From Rhinopomastus cyanomelas (taxonomy: Eukaryota > Chordata > Aves > Bucerotiformes > Rhinopomastidae), in NCBI GenBank assembly GCA_013400115.1, contig VXBP01005615.1:124001-188000 (forward strand): DNA of 64,000 nucleotides, in the 5' to 3' direction. A program made the translations under genes and the position numbers. This document shows, piece by piece, positions 34,769 through 46,861 of this stretch. The first letter of the stretch is position 1. Each line of letters begins with the position of its first letter. The notes under the pieces are model-generated. The model worked only from the letters and a program-made list of their open reading frames with translations. It did not search any database and was not told the origin of the DNA.

Positions 34769-37700
34769 TGCTGGCTTCTGTCTACCTGCTGTAATCATGT
34801 AGTGACCAGACTATGTGTATGACCACATTGAGAGGTGGGAATCCAAGAGGAACACAAGTAAGGTGAAAACAGCCAAGGGTGTCTTAGTGAGGTATGTTGG
34901 TGCTAGGAAAGACTAGCACTAGAAGGCTTCTAGATGCAAAACCTACCAGCAGTTTTCAAGCGTGTTCCAAAGCTCAGTTTGAAGTAGATGTGAGGTAGCA
35001 CTGAATATATGTGAACCAAAACCTAAACCCCAGCGCTCCATATCACCCGAGAGGTGCTCAGCCATCAGCAATCAAGAGGTTCATTGCTGCACTTTGGTTG
35101 TATCAAAGGAACCTTACTAATGCCCAGCAGCAGAGAATTCTCCTCCCCTTCGTGTGCACAAATTGCCCATGAGCTGCTTATAATTTTGAGGATTTTTTCA
35201 TCATTATTCAAAATTATTCATCCCAAAATTTCAGCAAACAAGCAGAGGTCTGTAGTTTGTGAATGAGCTGTTTGTTGCCAGTAGGCAGCATGGATTTTGT
35301 CCAAAGCCTATTGAAGCTGAAGGAAAATCTCCCACTGACTTAAAATAGGCTTTGGATTGGCCCTGTTTGAGTGGTAGTATTCGTTTTGATTGGAATTACA
35401 GGTCACATGGCATTTTTCTCCAATATTCAATGTTTCTGCCAACTGGCTGGACAATAAGAGCATTTGTCTGGGTTTTGACACAAGGAAAATACAGAGCAGC
35501 CATTAACAGAGCCAGAATGTGTTTGTTAATAAAACCATGGAACAGAAAATGGTAGTACCTGCCCAGACGCAGCTCTTTTGGATTCCCTTGGAGGAGAGTC
35601 TCGTGTGGTCAGGGGATTAATGTACCCACAGTATTTCTGTGCTGAACACTTGTGTGTGTGACTGTGTGGGGTGGGAGACACGGGGGGGTTCTCTTCTCAC
35701 TGCTTAAAGAAACGTGCATGGACTAACATTGTCAACTGACATGGAGAGAGCTTGTTTTGATAAGGAGTTTTCATTCCATTTCAGTCATTAAACATTGGTC
35801 TCACACTAAAACTTGTTACCTATAGAGTCTGAATCTCTTCAGATTACTAGACCTGAACTTGCTACACAAATAAACTAGGTGGCTGGTAAACCCAAGATAC
35901 CCTAAATACAGGCAGTGATGCCCTAAGTATGCAAATATTCTGTGCTTCATCTTCTTGGAGCTCCTCACATGAAAAACTTGTAAGTAATTCACACAGTAGA
36001 TCATGACCCTGCTTCTTGATGACTGAACACACAAGTGAAGTCCCACCGCATCAGGTAATTTTACATGAAAGAAGGGAAGGGAAGGGATAAAGAAATGAAG
36101 ATCTCATGTTTTGTTTGTACTGAAAATCAGTGCCACAGCAACCTCCTATATAATATGTCTTGTCCGGGAAGACCTCACCTTCTCAAAGGGAACATCAGAA
36201 AAATCCTTCTCTTTCAGGCCACATGAATCTTTTTTCTTTCTGTATAATGACCGATACAGAAAATAACCCCCAACTAAGGAGATAAAAATCTGTTATAGGG
36301 AAATCTTGGCCTGAATTTGAATTACCTGTGTGCAACTGATTTTCAGGGAACAGTCTTGCAACACTTAATAAGGTTAAACCTGCTAGTTCAGGAGCTGGCC
36401 TTTCTTCAAGGCTTGGAAAGGATCCTGGATGGTGAACTAGTGTCCTCCTCTAGCAAGTCCCCGAGTGCTTCCACCGCCCTGCTAAAAACTGAACTTGGCA
36501 GGGACAAAGAGTGGAGGCCAGAACCCATGTGAGAAGGCACAGTCCCACCACACTTTCAAGAGAGCTCTTTGGCTTCAGCTACTTGTATGCCCATCCTAAA
36601 GCCAGTCCTGAGAGAAGATTCCCAGAGATGGATTCCAATTGTCAGTGTGGCTGCCATGTGCCTAAACATTAGCTGAGTGCCAAGCAGCTGCTCTGCACTG
36701 GTGCTCCTCTGCAGAGCTGACCTTCTCTGGAGCAACTTCATCCCAGTTAACTATTCTGTCAGCTCCATGAATCTCCCAGCATGGCCAGACACATACACGA
36801 TATATTCTAGCCTTCCTAAATTAATAAAATAATATACATTTCTCAGCATTTTAGAGTTAGTGTTCATGCTTTACTGATATCTGTTAAAACTGAAGTCCTT
36901 TCAGGTATTTATTTACACAGCACCTCACCTACCAGATGTTCACTGTTGAGTCACCAGGCACACATTCATCTTCATGTGCTTCTAAACTTCTCTTATGATT
37001 CATGCTGCATTTCCATCCAGCCCAGTCTTTTTTTCTGAAATACAAACATTCCCTCAGCTGCCCCAGTTCATGTAATTTCAATATAACCATATGAACAGCA
37101 ATGAACTGTGTGCTGCACAACTGTAGAATAAGTAGCCCATTTTTTAAAGTGAACTGGCAAACCCCCCTACACTCTATTTTAAAAGGATTTTCTACAAAAG
37201 CAAAAATTTTCCAAGTTTGACAATTGGACAATTTTTCATTGGTATTTTTTGACCTAGGAGTTTTTCAGCCTATAGATGTCTTTTTCAAAAGGGAGGAAGG
37301 GATGGATAGAGCCATAAGCTGCAGAAATGCCTGGTGAGAGAGTTTAGCTTTGCTGTTAGTAGTTACAGGAAAAGTAAAACTCCACCAGATGATGCCAACT
37401 GCTCCTGACCACATGCCACTGCAAACTGATACCTCCGCTCCTCAAAATTTAAATTCTGGAGCATTTTTTCCCAGCAGTTTAAGGAATTATTATCTCACAT
37501 AACATTGATAAATAACGTGTTTTTTACAATCTCAGTAAGAAAATATTTTCAGGATTTACAATTTCTACTCGATCATATTTAACACTTCCATGAAATCAGC
37601 TTGTTTTGGATTCCACTTCTCTCCTCATTCTGGATTACTGAAATTTCTTCGGGTGTGTGGGTTGAATTCTGCATCAAAAATTAAGGATGTGATTCATTCA

Positions 37701-38412
37701 GTCAGGAAAGGGAAAGCTGTGAAAGCAAGACAATTATCAATCCATCTGTCTGCATGTGACGTGGGGATGAACGAAGACTAGGATTTGAGGAAGCTGAAGC
37801 GGCTGGGAAAATTCTGTAAGACGAAAACAACCTGTGTGTGTGCAGATAAGAGAAGAGGCAGCTGCTGTAACTGTGGAAAGGAGCGGTGAGGCCCCGGCCA
37901 GGACAGCTACAAGTGCTGCCAACACGAGGAAGGTTGACTTTGGAGCCCCGTGGGATTCTGCTTAGAAATGTGTGTGAAGAACAGATCACTCCAACTAGCC
38001 GCTCAGAGTGGCACAGGAAGGCAGAAATTTTGCCAATACCTACAGCACCCACAGAGACATCAGCCCCAGCTGTCGTTACAGTGAAATTAAGATGCAGGCA
38101 AAGAGCTTGTAAATGAAGGGAACGTGGCTGTTGAACCAGCACAAAACAAGTGATTTAAGCCAGCTAAAGTTTTAGGCTTCAGGTTTCTCTTCCCTTGCAT
38201 TTATTGCCCTCTGTCAGCTTTACTGAGGAAGATCAGTCACAATTACTATTACCCAGTAGAATAAATTTATAAGCCTCCCACTGTAAAGAGTGACTTCAAT
38301 ATCTGAATTTTATCACTTTCCATATCATTGTTTTATTGCTGAAATATAACCAGCATTTTCAGTTAGCTGGCAGCTCACTCATCGCTTAATTCTTTGTCTC
38401 CTTTCCTCCCAG
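34769..38412. other. Unique stretch
   Basis: Contains a G-rich run near 35,668-35,690 that could fold as a G-quadruplex (GGGG T GGG AGACAC G7) and a GGGAA-type simple run at 36,068-36,089. Its right edge (38,385-38,412) is a strong polypyrimidine tract ending TCCTCCCAG. No gene was recognised. Confidence 0.45.
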
Positions 38413-38531
38413 AGGACGAAACACCGTGGAAAACCATACTTTGGTTTATTCTGGTGATGGGGTTCCTTATCTCATATCTGACTACACAGGACACAGGGAT
38501 GAAGGGAAAGAAAATTCTTCCTGTGAACTAG
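38413..38531 (+). CDS. Possible terminal exon of a single-pass membrane microprotein
   Basis: The segment follows an excellent acceptor (TTTGTCTCCTTTCCTCCCAG). Joined to the 32,907-32,949 exon it completes a Glu codon and runs 38 codons to TAG at 38,529. The joined product would be 53 residues. Residues 15-17 are acidic (EDE). Residues 22-39 form one hydrophobic helix with Trp at 20 and 25 (core ILWFILVMGFLISYL). A short tail with Lys at 45, 47 and 48 follows. By the positive-inside rule the C-terminus would be cytosolic. The size and plan match small integral membrane proteins in general, but I cannot name a family. Caution: the second reading frame of this exon is also open, to 38,651 with a donor-like CAAG|GTACCG at 38,620, so the frame choice rests only on the phase match and the hydrophobic segment. 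Confidence 0.22.
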
Positions 38532-39415
38532 TGGCAACCCAGAATATGTTTTTGCTGGATGAGTTATTAATTTACATTGGGAAACTGGGGCAAACTGATG
38601 GATTGCTAGATGCTGACAAGGTACCGTTGAGGGCTTCTGCTTTATATTGCTGAGCGGAGCTGGGCTGCTCCTCCAGATGAGCACTGACACTGCCTGCACT
38701 CCACAGATAGTAACTCTGCCTTTGTCACCAGATCGAACACCCTCTAAATATGTTGTGAGCAGTTATCTGGTCATCTTTTTAAATGGGTTGAAACAAAGCT
38801 GTGCTCCAGCTTATTCTTGATGTCTGTTACTACTGCAGGGGTATCGGAGGATGTTTGTGTGCTCAGCATCTGCCTCGTGAATTCAGCAAGGAAGTGCAGC
38901 AGTGTTCAGGGGAGTAATCAATACCAATCAGCAGAAGGCCAGCAGCAAGATTACCCAGGCTTGTTTGTTGGCAGGAACAGTGCCAGATGCAACCCTGATA
39001 CAGGCTGAAGAGAAAGGGCAGGAAAGATCATTTTTAGGTCTATGGGCAATTCCACCACCACTGCATTAAATATCACTTGTTGGGGGCAACTCTAAGCTCT
39101 GCTTGCACATAAATAACAAGAGAAGCCATGAAGTTGAGTTATTAAATGAAAATTCAGCAGTGGAACCATTCTCACATGGTCTGTTGGACTTTCAAATAAA
39201 CTTGTGCCTGGTCTAGGGGACTTTGACAGGTTTAAAAATCCAAGAGCGTCTAAGACAGATAAGAAGTTAGCTAGAAACAGGCATTTATGTCATAGGAAAG
39301 TGTTCTCACCTAACCTCTTTTTCATCTAAAGGTATTAGAGAGCCTAACCAGGCTTCAGAGAAGGATTGCATTGTGGTGGTAAGCTCTGAATAGCTCAAGA
39401 CAGGCCACATAGCAA
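38532..39415. other. Unique stretch, 3' UTR in the microprotein model
   Basis: No repeats seen. In the gene model proposed here, 38,532 to about 39,220 would be the 3' UTR. Confidence 0.3.
39195..39200 (+). terminator. Possible polyadenylation signal AATAAA
   Basis: A perfect AATAAA followed within 20 bases by a GT-rich stretch (CTTGTGCCTGGTCTAGGGG). It lies 664 bases after the stop of the microprotein candidate. Such hexamers are common in AT-rich DNA, so the link to the candidate is an inference. Confidence 0.25.
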
Positions 39416-39463
39416 GATGGTCCCTTCCAACTGCTAACATCCTATGATCCTATGATCCTATGG
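39416..39463 (+). mobile_element. CR1 LINE terminal fragment
   Basis: AGATGGTCCCTTCCAACTGC followed by three CCTATGAT units is a CR1 3' terminus on the plus strand. The sequence to its left may be a decayed continuation but cannot be aligned by eye. Confidence 0.7.
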
Positions 39464-42400
39464 GGACTCAGGCTAGACCAGAGGCTCAGACCTCAATGTT
39501 TCCGCTTTGCCTCTGAAGGAAACTGATCTGAGCAGCAGAAAGAATCCTCTGGATTCTAGGCATCCTCACCACCCCAACAGTCTGTATGTTCAGTCAGTCC
39601 CAACAGCCTGTGCTAAACATGGAGGTGTCCCACACCCCTCCCACTGCAGATCTTCCCCTGTCTGAAGCTAGAAACCAAAACATAACTTATCTCTGCAGAT
39701 GATCTGGCCAGATGAAGTTGTTTGTAGCAGAAGAGAAGCAGTTTAAGCTGCCACCACTCTGTCATTCTATCAAACACATCAGTCACTTCAGGTAGATTTC
39801 CTGCTCTGTTTCCAAAGTACAAGCAGAAAGCCAGCCGGCCACTTCCACAGCCTTTGCTCGTGGTCTGGGTGACACTGATGGCCTGGTGGGTAGAGTGAAA
39901 TGATGAAGTAATCCCTCAGGAGGCTTGTTAACATGAGTGGCTTTTTCTTTTTGGTGTGATGAAGGTGAATTTGTACCTTTGTGAGGGCCATGCCTAGCCA
40001 AGCATCCCTCGGGAGTGCCTGCAGCCCTCGCTGTCCACACCAGCAAGAAACCTGGTGTGAATAGATGCCAGGGGACTATTCACCTGCCCTCTGCCTCACC
40101 CCCTGAGGCTTTCAAAATCTGTGTGATATGCAAAAAAGATTTAAACAGCCTCAGTGATGTATTTCAGAGTCTGGCTACAGATTACTTTCTCTTGATGTAA
40201 ATCAAAGTGGAAGTGATACACTTGGACCATTATGAAAACGTCCACCAGTACCCTGTGACAGTGAAATGGGTGGCTGCGTGCCAGCCATGGTACAATGCTC
40301 TTTGAGAAAATTAATACCCTTCGTCTCTTACAGCCTCTCAAAATATTTGTGTCTTGCTTTCATACTGTATTTTAAATTTGAATAGTGTTAGTTCCATTTG
40401 TGTTTCTTCCTTTTTGACCTTCACATTAAGAAGACCACTAGAAGAAAAACACACATACGGGGTAACATTTTCATTTTGTTATGGATTTCTGCCAGATTCT
40501 ATCTGATTCAGCCCCCAGTAAAGGATGAAAATCCTCCGTTGGCACAGTATTTGCTTTGGTGATAAAAGAAGTCTTTCTATTTTTAGCCCTGGGATCACCT
40601 TCCAGCATGATAGCAGCAACTTAGAAAAGGTGGGAAAGGTCATGTGCCAGGATACCTAGTTCAGTAACATTAAGCTTGACAAAGTGCTGCCCTACGACTG
40701 AGTAAACAACACAGATACATATTTTCCTCAACGTACAATGGGCCCATGTGTGAATAATGGAGGCACTTATGCTGTCCGGAGTGTGAGTAATGAGAGCACT
40801 TATCCCATCAGCAGAGCACGGCTGCGCTCCTGTCTGCAGTCCTGCTGCTCACACCGTGGCTCTGCCAGCACTTTGCATCATTATCCCACAGACTCGTTAT
40901 CTTCCCGCATCGCATCGTCAGCCTGGTCAGGGACAGCAGGAACCTCAGCAAGCCCCGGGGCAGGATGGAGGCACACGCAGCACACAAGTGTATCGCCTGC
41001 TTTTTGACTTCACACAGTCCAGTTCTCTCATGATGTTTCATCTCTAGAAGCACAAAAGACAACGGCTCGAAGTCACTGTCTCTTATGCCCAGGGTGAGTG
41101 AAAGAGTCCAGCTTACCTGACCTCTTTGTGCACTAATTGCTTCACACATCCAGTGCTGTAAGTTCCACGGCTCGGGCACAGTAGTACACAGTAGGTGTGT
41201 GAGAAACGGTTGTCCATCTTCCTCTGCCCCACACATCAGCGTGGCTGTTCAATAGTAACTTAAAAACTTCCCAGAGCCTCACAGTTCTGCCGTGGTAAGG
41301 ATATGGCATACCATGCCTGTCAGGTGCCTCTGTTCTCACCATCGAGAGCAGGACTCCAGACAGCTATCCTGGAAATGACAGTTTTTAACTGCTCAGGTTA
41401 AAGCCAAAGCTGTTTCTGTCCTTGCCATGAAAATGCACAGTGAAAATGCCTCCTGATTTCAATCCTGCCAAGGTTTCATCCCACCTACTGCCTTAAATGC
41501 AAGAAAAAGTAAAAGCTAACCAAGACTAAGAAGAGCAACAGTTTTGTAACAGGATTTATGTGCTACAGCCTTTTGGCTCTGGCAAGGAAGCCATCGCAGC
41601 CATTTCTGCTTTGCCTTCAGGGACACATTCTCAAAGGCTGCTCTGCTGGATTCTCCTGCCAGCCCCTACCCAGGCTTATCAAGGCTGTGGCTTTGCACAA
41701 TCAGAGTTGCACAATTCCACACTTGTGCATCCTAACAACAAAACACTTTTCCCTTCTTTTATCTGGCAAAGACTCTCTCTTCATCCTGTTTCTTTGAATG
41801 CTGAGTCGGCGAAGGAATCCAAGCCCAGAAGCTGCTGACCATGTCTTGGAAGCCTTCACTAAGATTCAGAGCCTGAATATGTGGCAGGAATTTTAGTGGT
41901 GCTTACTTAGGCAAATGAGGTATTTAGTATCTTGTTCAGGCATAGCTAAGTACATAGCTGTCCAAATACACTCACAGTCACACTTGTGATGTGGATGGAC
42001 ATGTTATTTTTATAGCTTCTGGGTGCAAAAATGAAATCCCTGCTGAAAAAAAAATCCATCTAAGGGGTAGATTAATCTCCTGCCCCAGGAACTTCATCAG
42101 CTCCTTACTCTCTTCTTGCAGAGGAAAATACATCAAGTCGGGCACATTATAGACCCTGAAAAACATCGTTGATCACTGCAGCATTTCAGAGACACAGGAG
42201 AGAAGGTGGCGCAGAAGCCAGGTGACAGAGTGGCACTGCCCCTTACTGAAGTTGATTGCATACTTAAATGTAAAAGGGATTTATTCTGAAAAGCAGAGCC
42301 GTGCTTGTGATATTGGGCCAGCTGGGCAAGCATTTGGTGAAAATGTAAGTTCCATCAGAAGTGCTGCCAGCTCGCCTCCTGGGCTCCCAGGGTCCCTGTC

Positions 42401-45400
42401 CACACCAGGTGCTGCCACAGGTATGCCAGTGGGGCTCTTTTCCCAGCCGTGCAGCTGCACCCAAGAATGCCATGGGCAAGGAGGCCAGGTCAGCAGCCCA
42501 GACTCAGCATTGTTGTAGCTTCACAGAGCAAATGTTCCTACTGGAAATAGGAAAGACAACCCCCAGGCATCCCGCATAAACAGTTATTCTCACGGACTTC
42601 TTCGCTGAAGGGAAGTCCAGCTTTGTGCCGGCCGTCTTTGACTCCAGACATGAGTTTACATGCTTTTCCTGCTTGTGGAGCAGCCAGAGGTGGCTGAGAA
42701 GGCTGCGGATTACACTGCCCACTCACATACCCACTGGTCTCTGAAGTTTTAGTTGTCAAATTTTCTTTTTTCTGGAAAATCTTTCAAGATTTGTGGGAAG
42801 CCCTTTTAGCAATGTGATAAGTTACGTGATCAGTTTACAGTTTTGAGTTGCCAGGGATGGCAAGGGAAAGAAAATAAAAATTAGCCTTTGCATTTCCAGG
42901 ACTCAAAGCTGCACACATACTGGGCACAAAGACCAGTGTCTTCCTGCAGGATCTGGAGTGAAACTCGACATTCCTGCAGCCCGTTTAGCCTTACTTGTCA
43001 ATAGCGTTGCTTTCACAATGTATTTATCTGTTATTGAAAGATTATCTTTCAGACTGAGGCCATCCACAAGTAAATGAAAAATGTCTTCATTTGCTTTGTG
43101 AAATCACTCCCTTGTCTTCATGGACTGCCACCAAGGACTGTCTGTGATAGAGATGATTAATGCGGAAATAAAGTCTAATGTGAAAAGCCCTGGGAACAGT
43201 TACTTTATCTTCCAGCTCTCACTTTCAGTTGCATCAGGAGAGGCGTGCACATACTTCCTTCCATGGGAACCAAAGTCCCTAAATTGTTATAGTAAATTCC
43301 TCACTGCTGGGAAGCTCAGATGGACAACCTCACACAGCATCATCTGCTTCATTACTCAGAGCTTTCAGCTGACTGTGATTATTGTGCCTCACAGAAAAGA
43401 CCTCAGCTGTGGTCTTTCCTATTCCTTGAGTGGCATTCAGTTTAAAACAGGTGACCACCATTTTGGTAAGAATTTCTGTTTCTCTACCCTAGAACAACGC
43501 TTTTACTCTCCTTGTACGCCTTTGGGGACGCTCTGTTGCCTTCATCGTGCACTTCTTGCGCTGGAAGCAATAACTGCTGCGGTCGTTTATTATTGTGATA
43601 AAAGATTTTTCTCCTCATGACAGGCAAAAAAAATGCTGCGTTTGTTCACAACTTTTCCTTTGTTTCCTTAGCTTCATGGTTCCAAGGATCACAGGTCTTT
43701 GGAATCTCAGTCTGCAGGCCTGCTAAAACAAATAATAATTAGAAAATTATTCCTCTGCTCTCCGTCACTCCTGACTACAGAAACTTCTGGAAACAGACTG
43801 GACAAACAATGTATGAAGAGGAAATAAAGACTCAATGACTTTTACTGATCCCAAGTTAAAATCCAAATCTCTAACTCTAAACCAAACACAATACCCTCTT
43901 TTTCTCTTTCTTTTTTTGCAGAGGACCTTCATTGACTCTGCTGTTGAATCAGCCACTTCTTGCTAACTGCCCAATCCATTGCATTTTGTGCTATTTACAG
44001 ACAACTTCAACTACTCTTTGAGTAGACCCAGTCTTTTAAGAGTGGAAGGGGTGAGTCCTGATTGCCACTGGGGTAATTTAAGGTAACCCTGCAGGCTTCT
44101 ACTCCTTACCACAAAGATTCCACTTGAGGCTGTGTTAATCTTTGACTTCCCCTTTGAGAGAACAGGAATACTTGTTTCTTGCATTAGTCATAACAGCAGC
44201 ATTAGGAAAGTCAGTATCAGATTTAGTATAATATTTACAGGCCTGGCTTAGGGAGTAGGAGAAATTAATCTGTTAACAATTACATTAAAAACTTAACCGC
44301 CTGCGCACGCAGCTCCGTTTCCGTTGCATGTTCACTTACAGCAATACTTGCCGTTAAGTAGAAAGGCTGAGGCTCATCCACAGGTTTAAACTTAAGCTGC
44401 TGTAGTGTTCCCCACTCAGCCTATCAGCACCCTAGAAGACATCCAAGAAATGGGGTTTACACCTGCCTGGTCTTGATCTGGTTACCCCGGTCAGTTAGAA
44501 GAGCTGCAGTGCTCATGCTTCTTCAGGAGTTAACGGGTAAAATCCCCAGTCGGAGTAGAGCTGAAAGGAAAAATTAAATTACCTTTCCTAAGGGTATCAG
44601 CAAATGTGAATAATTGCAGCTCTAACAATTAGTCTTAAAGAAGCCCATCTGAAACTGACAAAATGTTGCTGCACTGCTCTGCACATCCACACCATTATAG
44701 AAGGGAACGTTCCGTTGCACTGACTACCCGAGTCCTTCCGTTCTGTTTCCTAAACATTATGGAAGCAGAAGACAGTTTGTGTGACATAGCTTGCCTTGAA
44801 TTCTTCCTAGGTATTATCCTTCCAGACACCACAATGTTGGTGGAATATCCTATGAAAAAAAAAAGAGAAGATAACTCAGGGCTAATCCTTTTTTTCAAGA
44901 CATTTTAAAACCTCAGTTTCCACTTCACTCATGTTTGCAAGACGCCCCTTTGGATGTTTGGTTGCAGAAATACTTCAACAACCAGCTCACTGGGAGGAAA
45001 GCTTCATGCAGATGCCTTTCACAAGGGTTTTGCTAATTACAGAGGTAACCAGCTGAAATGGGAAAGACTATCTGTTTCATTACAGTCTCCATTAAAAGTA
45101 TTCTGTATCTACTGTTTTAAATTAAAAGGAAACAGTCTATGCTTCAAGGTCAGCAAAATCACTCTGAATCCTCAGCTTTCAGCTGAGTTTCTTGACAGCA
45201 AGCTGTATGGCAGGTGAGTGCCTATTTCCAACGACTTTGAGCCACAAATGAGAAATCAAGACCACCACACTCTAGGGAAGAAGTTCTGCTTTTCAAGTGA
45301 CCCCGTGACAAAAAACCACAGTTGTAAAAGTTATTTAAAAGTAAGCTTAAAACACAATTATTTCCTCTGCATAATCACAGTTTCTGGTGCAAGGTCAGGA

Positions 45401-45700
45401 CTGTTCCACTAGAAGTCTCTGACAAACTAATGTGCTGATTTTGCGTATTAAGCAGCATTGAAAACAGATGATGTTTTAGTGCAGAAGTTAGCTCTCTGTG
45501 TGTAAAATCCACACTAAATAATTTTCAGTGAGCAGATGTCTGATCTTCATTGTCTTGATTAACTTATACTTTACCTGGGCACCAAATAAAATTATTGAAA
45601 TTCAACCAACTTCATCTTTTCATGGTACATTGTCCCTTTGATAACTATAGATTATGGTTTGATTTAATGCTCCTGCTGATCAAAGAGACTAAAAGTTGAA
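39464..45700. other. Long unique stretch
   Basis: More than 6 kb without recognised repeats. The longest repeat-free open frame in the window (43,120-43,620, 166 codons) lies here and looks like chance. An exon-like segment at 44,968-45,213 is listed separately. Confidence 0.45.
44968..45213 (+). CDS. Possible internal exon, unknown product
   Basis: A 246-base segment between an acceptor-like TTGGTTGCAG and a full-consensus donor, GGCAG|GTGAGTG. The reading frame (1 base, 81 codons, 2 bases) stays open across the segment and hits a stop (TGA) inside the donor, as expected at a true exon end. Length is a multiple of three. The acceptor's pyrimidine tract is weak. A better acceptor (TCTGTTTCATTACAG) inside the segment would give an exon from 45,086. 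The peptide has no motif I recognise (for example GNQLKWERLSVSLQ, then a Cys/Lys-rich stretch). It is more than 6 kb from the 38.4 kb candidate and is not obviously connected. A chance origin is quite possible. Confidence 0.2.
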
Positions 45701-46015
45701 GAATCGTAGAATCATAGAATCAGTAGGGATTGGAAGGGACCTTGAAAGATCATCTAGTACAATCCCCCAGCCACAGCAGGATCACCTAGACCAAGTCACA
45801 CAGGAACGAAGGGTGGGTATCAGGAGGATGGAGCCAGGGTCTTCTCAGTGTCATCTAGTGATAAGACAAGGGGCAACGGGTGTGAGATGGAACATAGGAG
45901 GTTCCATATAAATACCAGAAGGAACTTCTTCACAGTGAGTGTGACAGAACACTGGAACAGGCTGCCCAGGGGAGTTGTGGAGTCTCCTTCACTGGAGACG
46001 TTTAAAACCCGCTTG
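45701..46015 (-). mobile_element. Twin-primed (5'-inverted) CR1 insertion
   Basis: Two CR1 pieces in opposite orientation form one insertion. Bases 45,701-45,807 are the element's 3' end on the minus strand, starting in element sense at GTTCCTGTGTGACTTGG and ending in the terminal repeat. Bases 45,808-46,015 are the immediately upstream element segment on the plus strand, from GAAGGGTGGGTATCAGG to TTTAAAACCCGCTTG, without any 3' tail of its own. In uninterrupted sister copies these two pieces are adjacent, separated by only about five bases. This is the arrangement produced by twin priming during target-primed reverse transcription. Confidence 0.88.
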
Positions 46016-46771
46016 CCACATGTAATCAGAGCTGAGGAAGGCTTTAGAAAGGACTTCTGTTAATAAAATAATAGGAGCGTGGAGGATGCATTAAGCTTGC
46101 ACTACAGCACAGTTTAGTTTGTAAAAGTCATGTCACGACAGAAGAGAGCCCATGGCCTAAGCTTCAGTGATCTGGTGGGAAGGTGATGCCTATTGTGCCT
46201 GTCGATTAGTGCTTTGAATCCAAAGCTTTGAAGAGTTATAGATTTTTTACTCTTCCTTTTCTTGCATGAGAAAAGACTATAAACTCATGCAGGCTACTTC
46301 TGTATTTAAGAAGTTTTAGATTAAATATTTAACTAAGTACTAGTTACTGAGCCGTAAGAAACACATAAAACCCCTGCAGACTGTAACGGGTGCCAAATGT
46401 GGCATATGGTGTGCAATTAAATAAAATTGTTGCTTAACATTTACAGTTATAAGGACACTTAAAATTTTATTACTCTGCAGATTTTTTTTCTTGAGAGGGG
46501 GACCAATTCAGTCAAATCCAGCTTTCAATTAATCAGCTACTTTGCTAGAAATTCTCTTCTTGTTCCCTTTGAACCGTGTCAGGAAAACATGAGGCAAAGC
46601 CTATGTTTATGAACTAACTTTCAAGCTACTGAAATCATGAAACAGAGGACCAGGGGACAGGGATACTTCACTTAAAAGAGACTGGGTAGAGAAGGAGAAA
46701 TTCTAGCCTTGCTGACCATGGCTGTGCTAGTGTGTGCTAGTGCTGGGGGAGTCCTTGGGATGATTTGGACT
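46016..46771. other. Unique AT-rich stretch
   Basis: Nothing recognised. Confidence 0.5.
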
Positions 46772-46861
46772 ATCACAGTATCACAGAACATCAGGGAATG
46801 GAAGGGACCTTGAAAGACCATCTAGTCCAATCCCCCTGCCACAGCAGAATCACCTAGACCT
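46772..46861 (-). mobile_element. CR1 LINE terminal fragment
   Basis: A minus-strand 3' end of about 90 bp (ATCACAGTATCACAGAACAT to AGCAGAATCACCTAGACC), truncated at the same region as several other short copies. Confidence 0.92.

Noticed and set aside
37702..38142. 146-codon minus-strand open frame
   Set aside because: Serine/leucine-rich low-complexity composition with an overlapping plus-strand frame and no splice sites; it looks like chance.
41048..41093. 46-base exon-like segment between TCATCTCTAG and AGG|GTGAGT
   Set aside because: Very short with all three frames open, so it gives no coding information; too weak to list.
43120..43620. 166-codon open frame, the longest outside repeats
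   Set aside because: By a rough estimate (stop frequency about 5% per codon, six frames, 64 kb) about one frame this long is expected by chance. It has no recognisable motif and no splice context.
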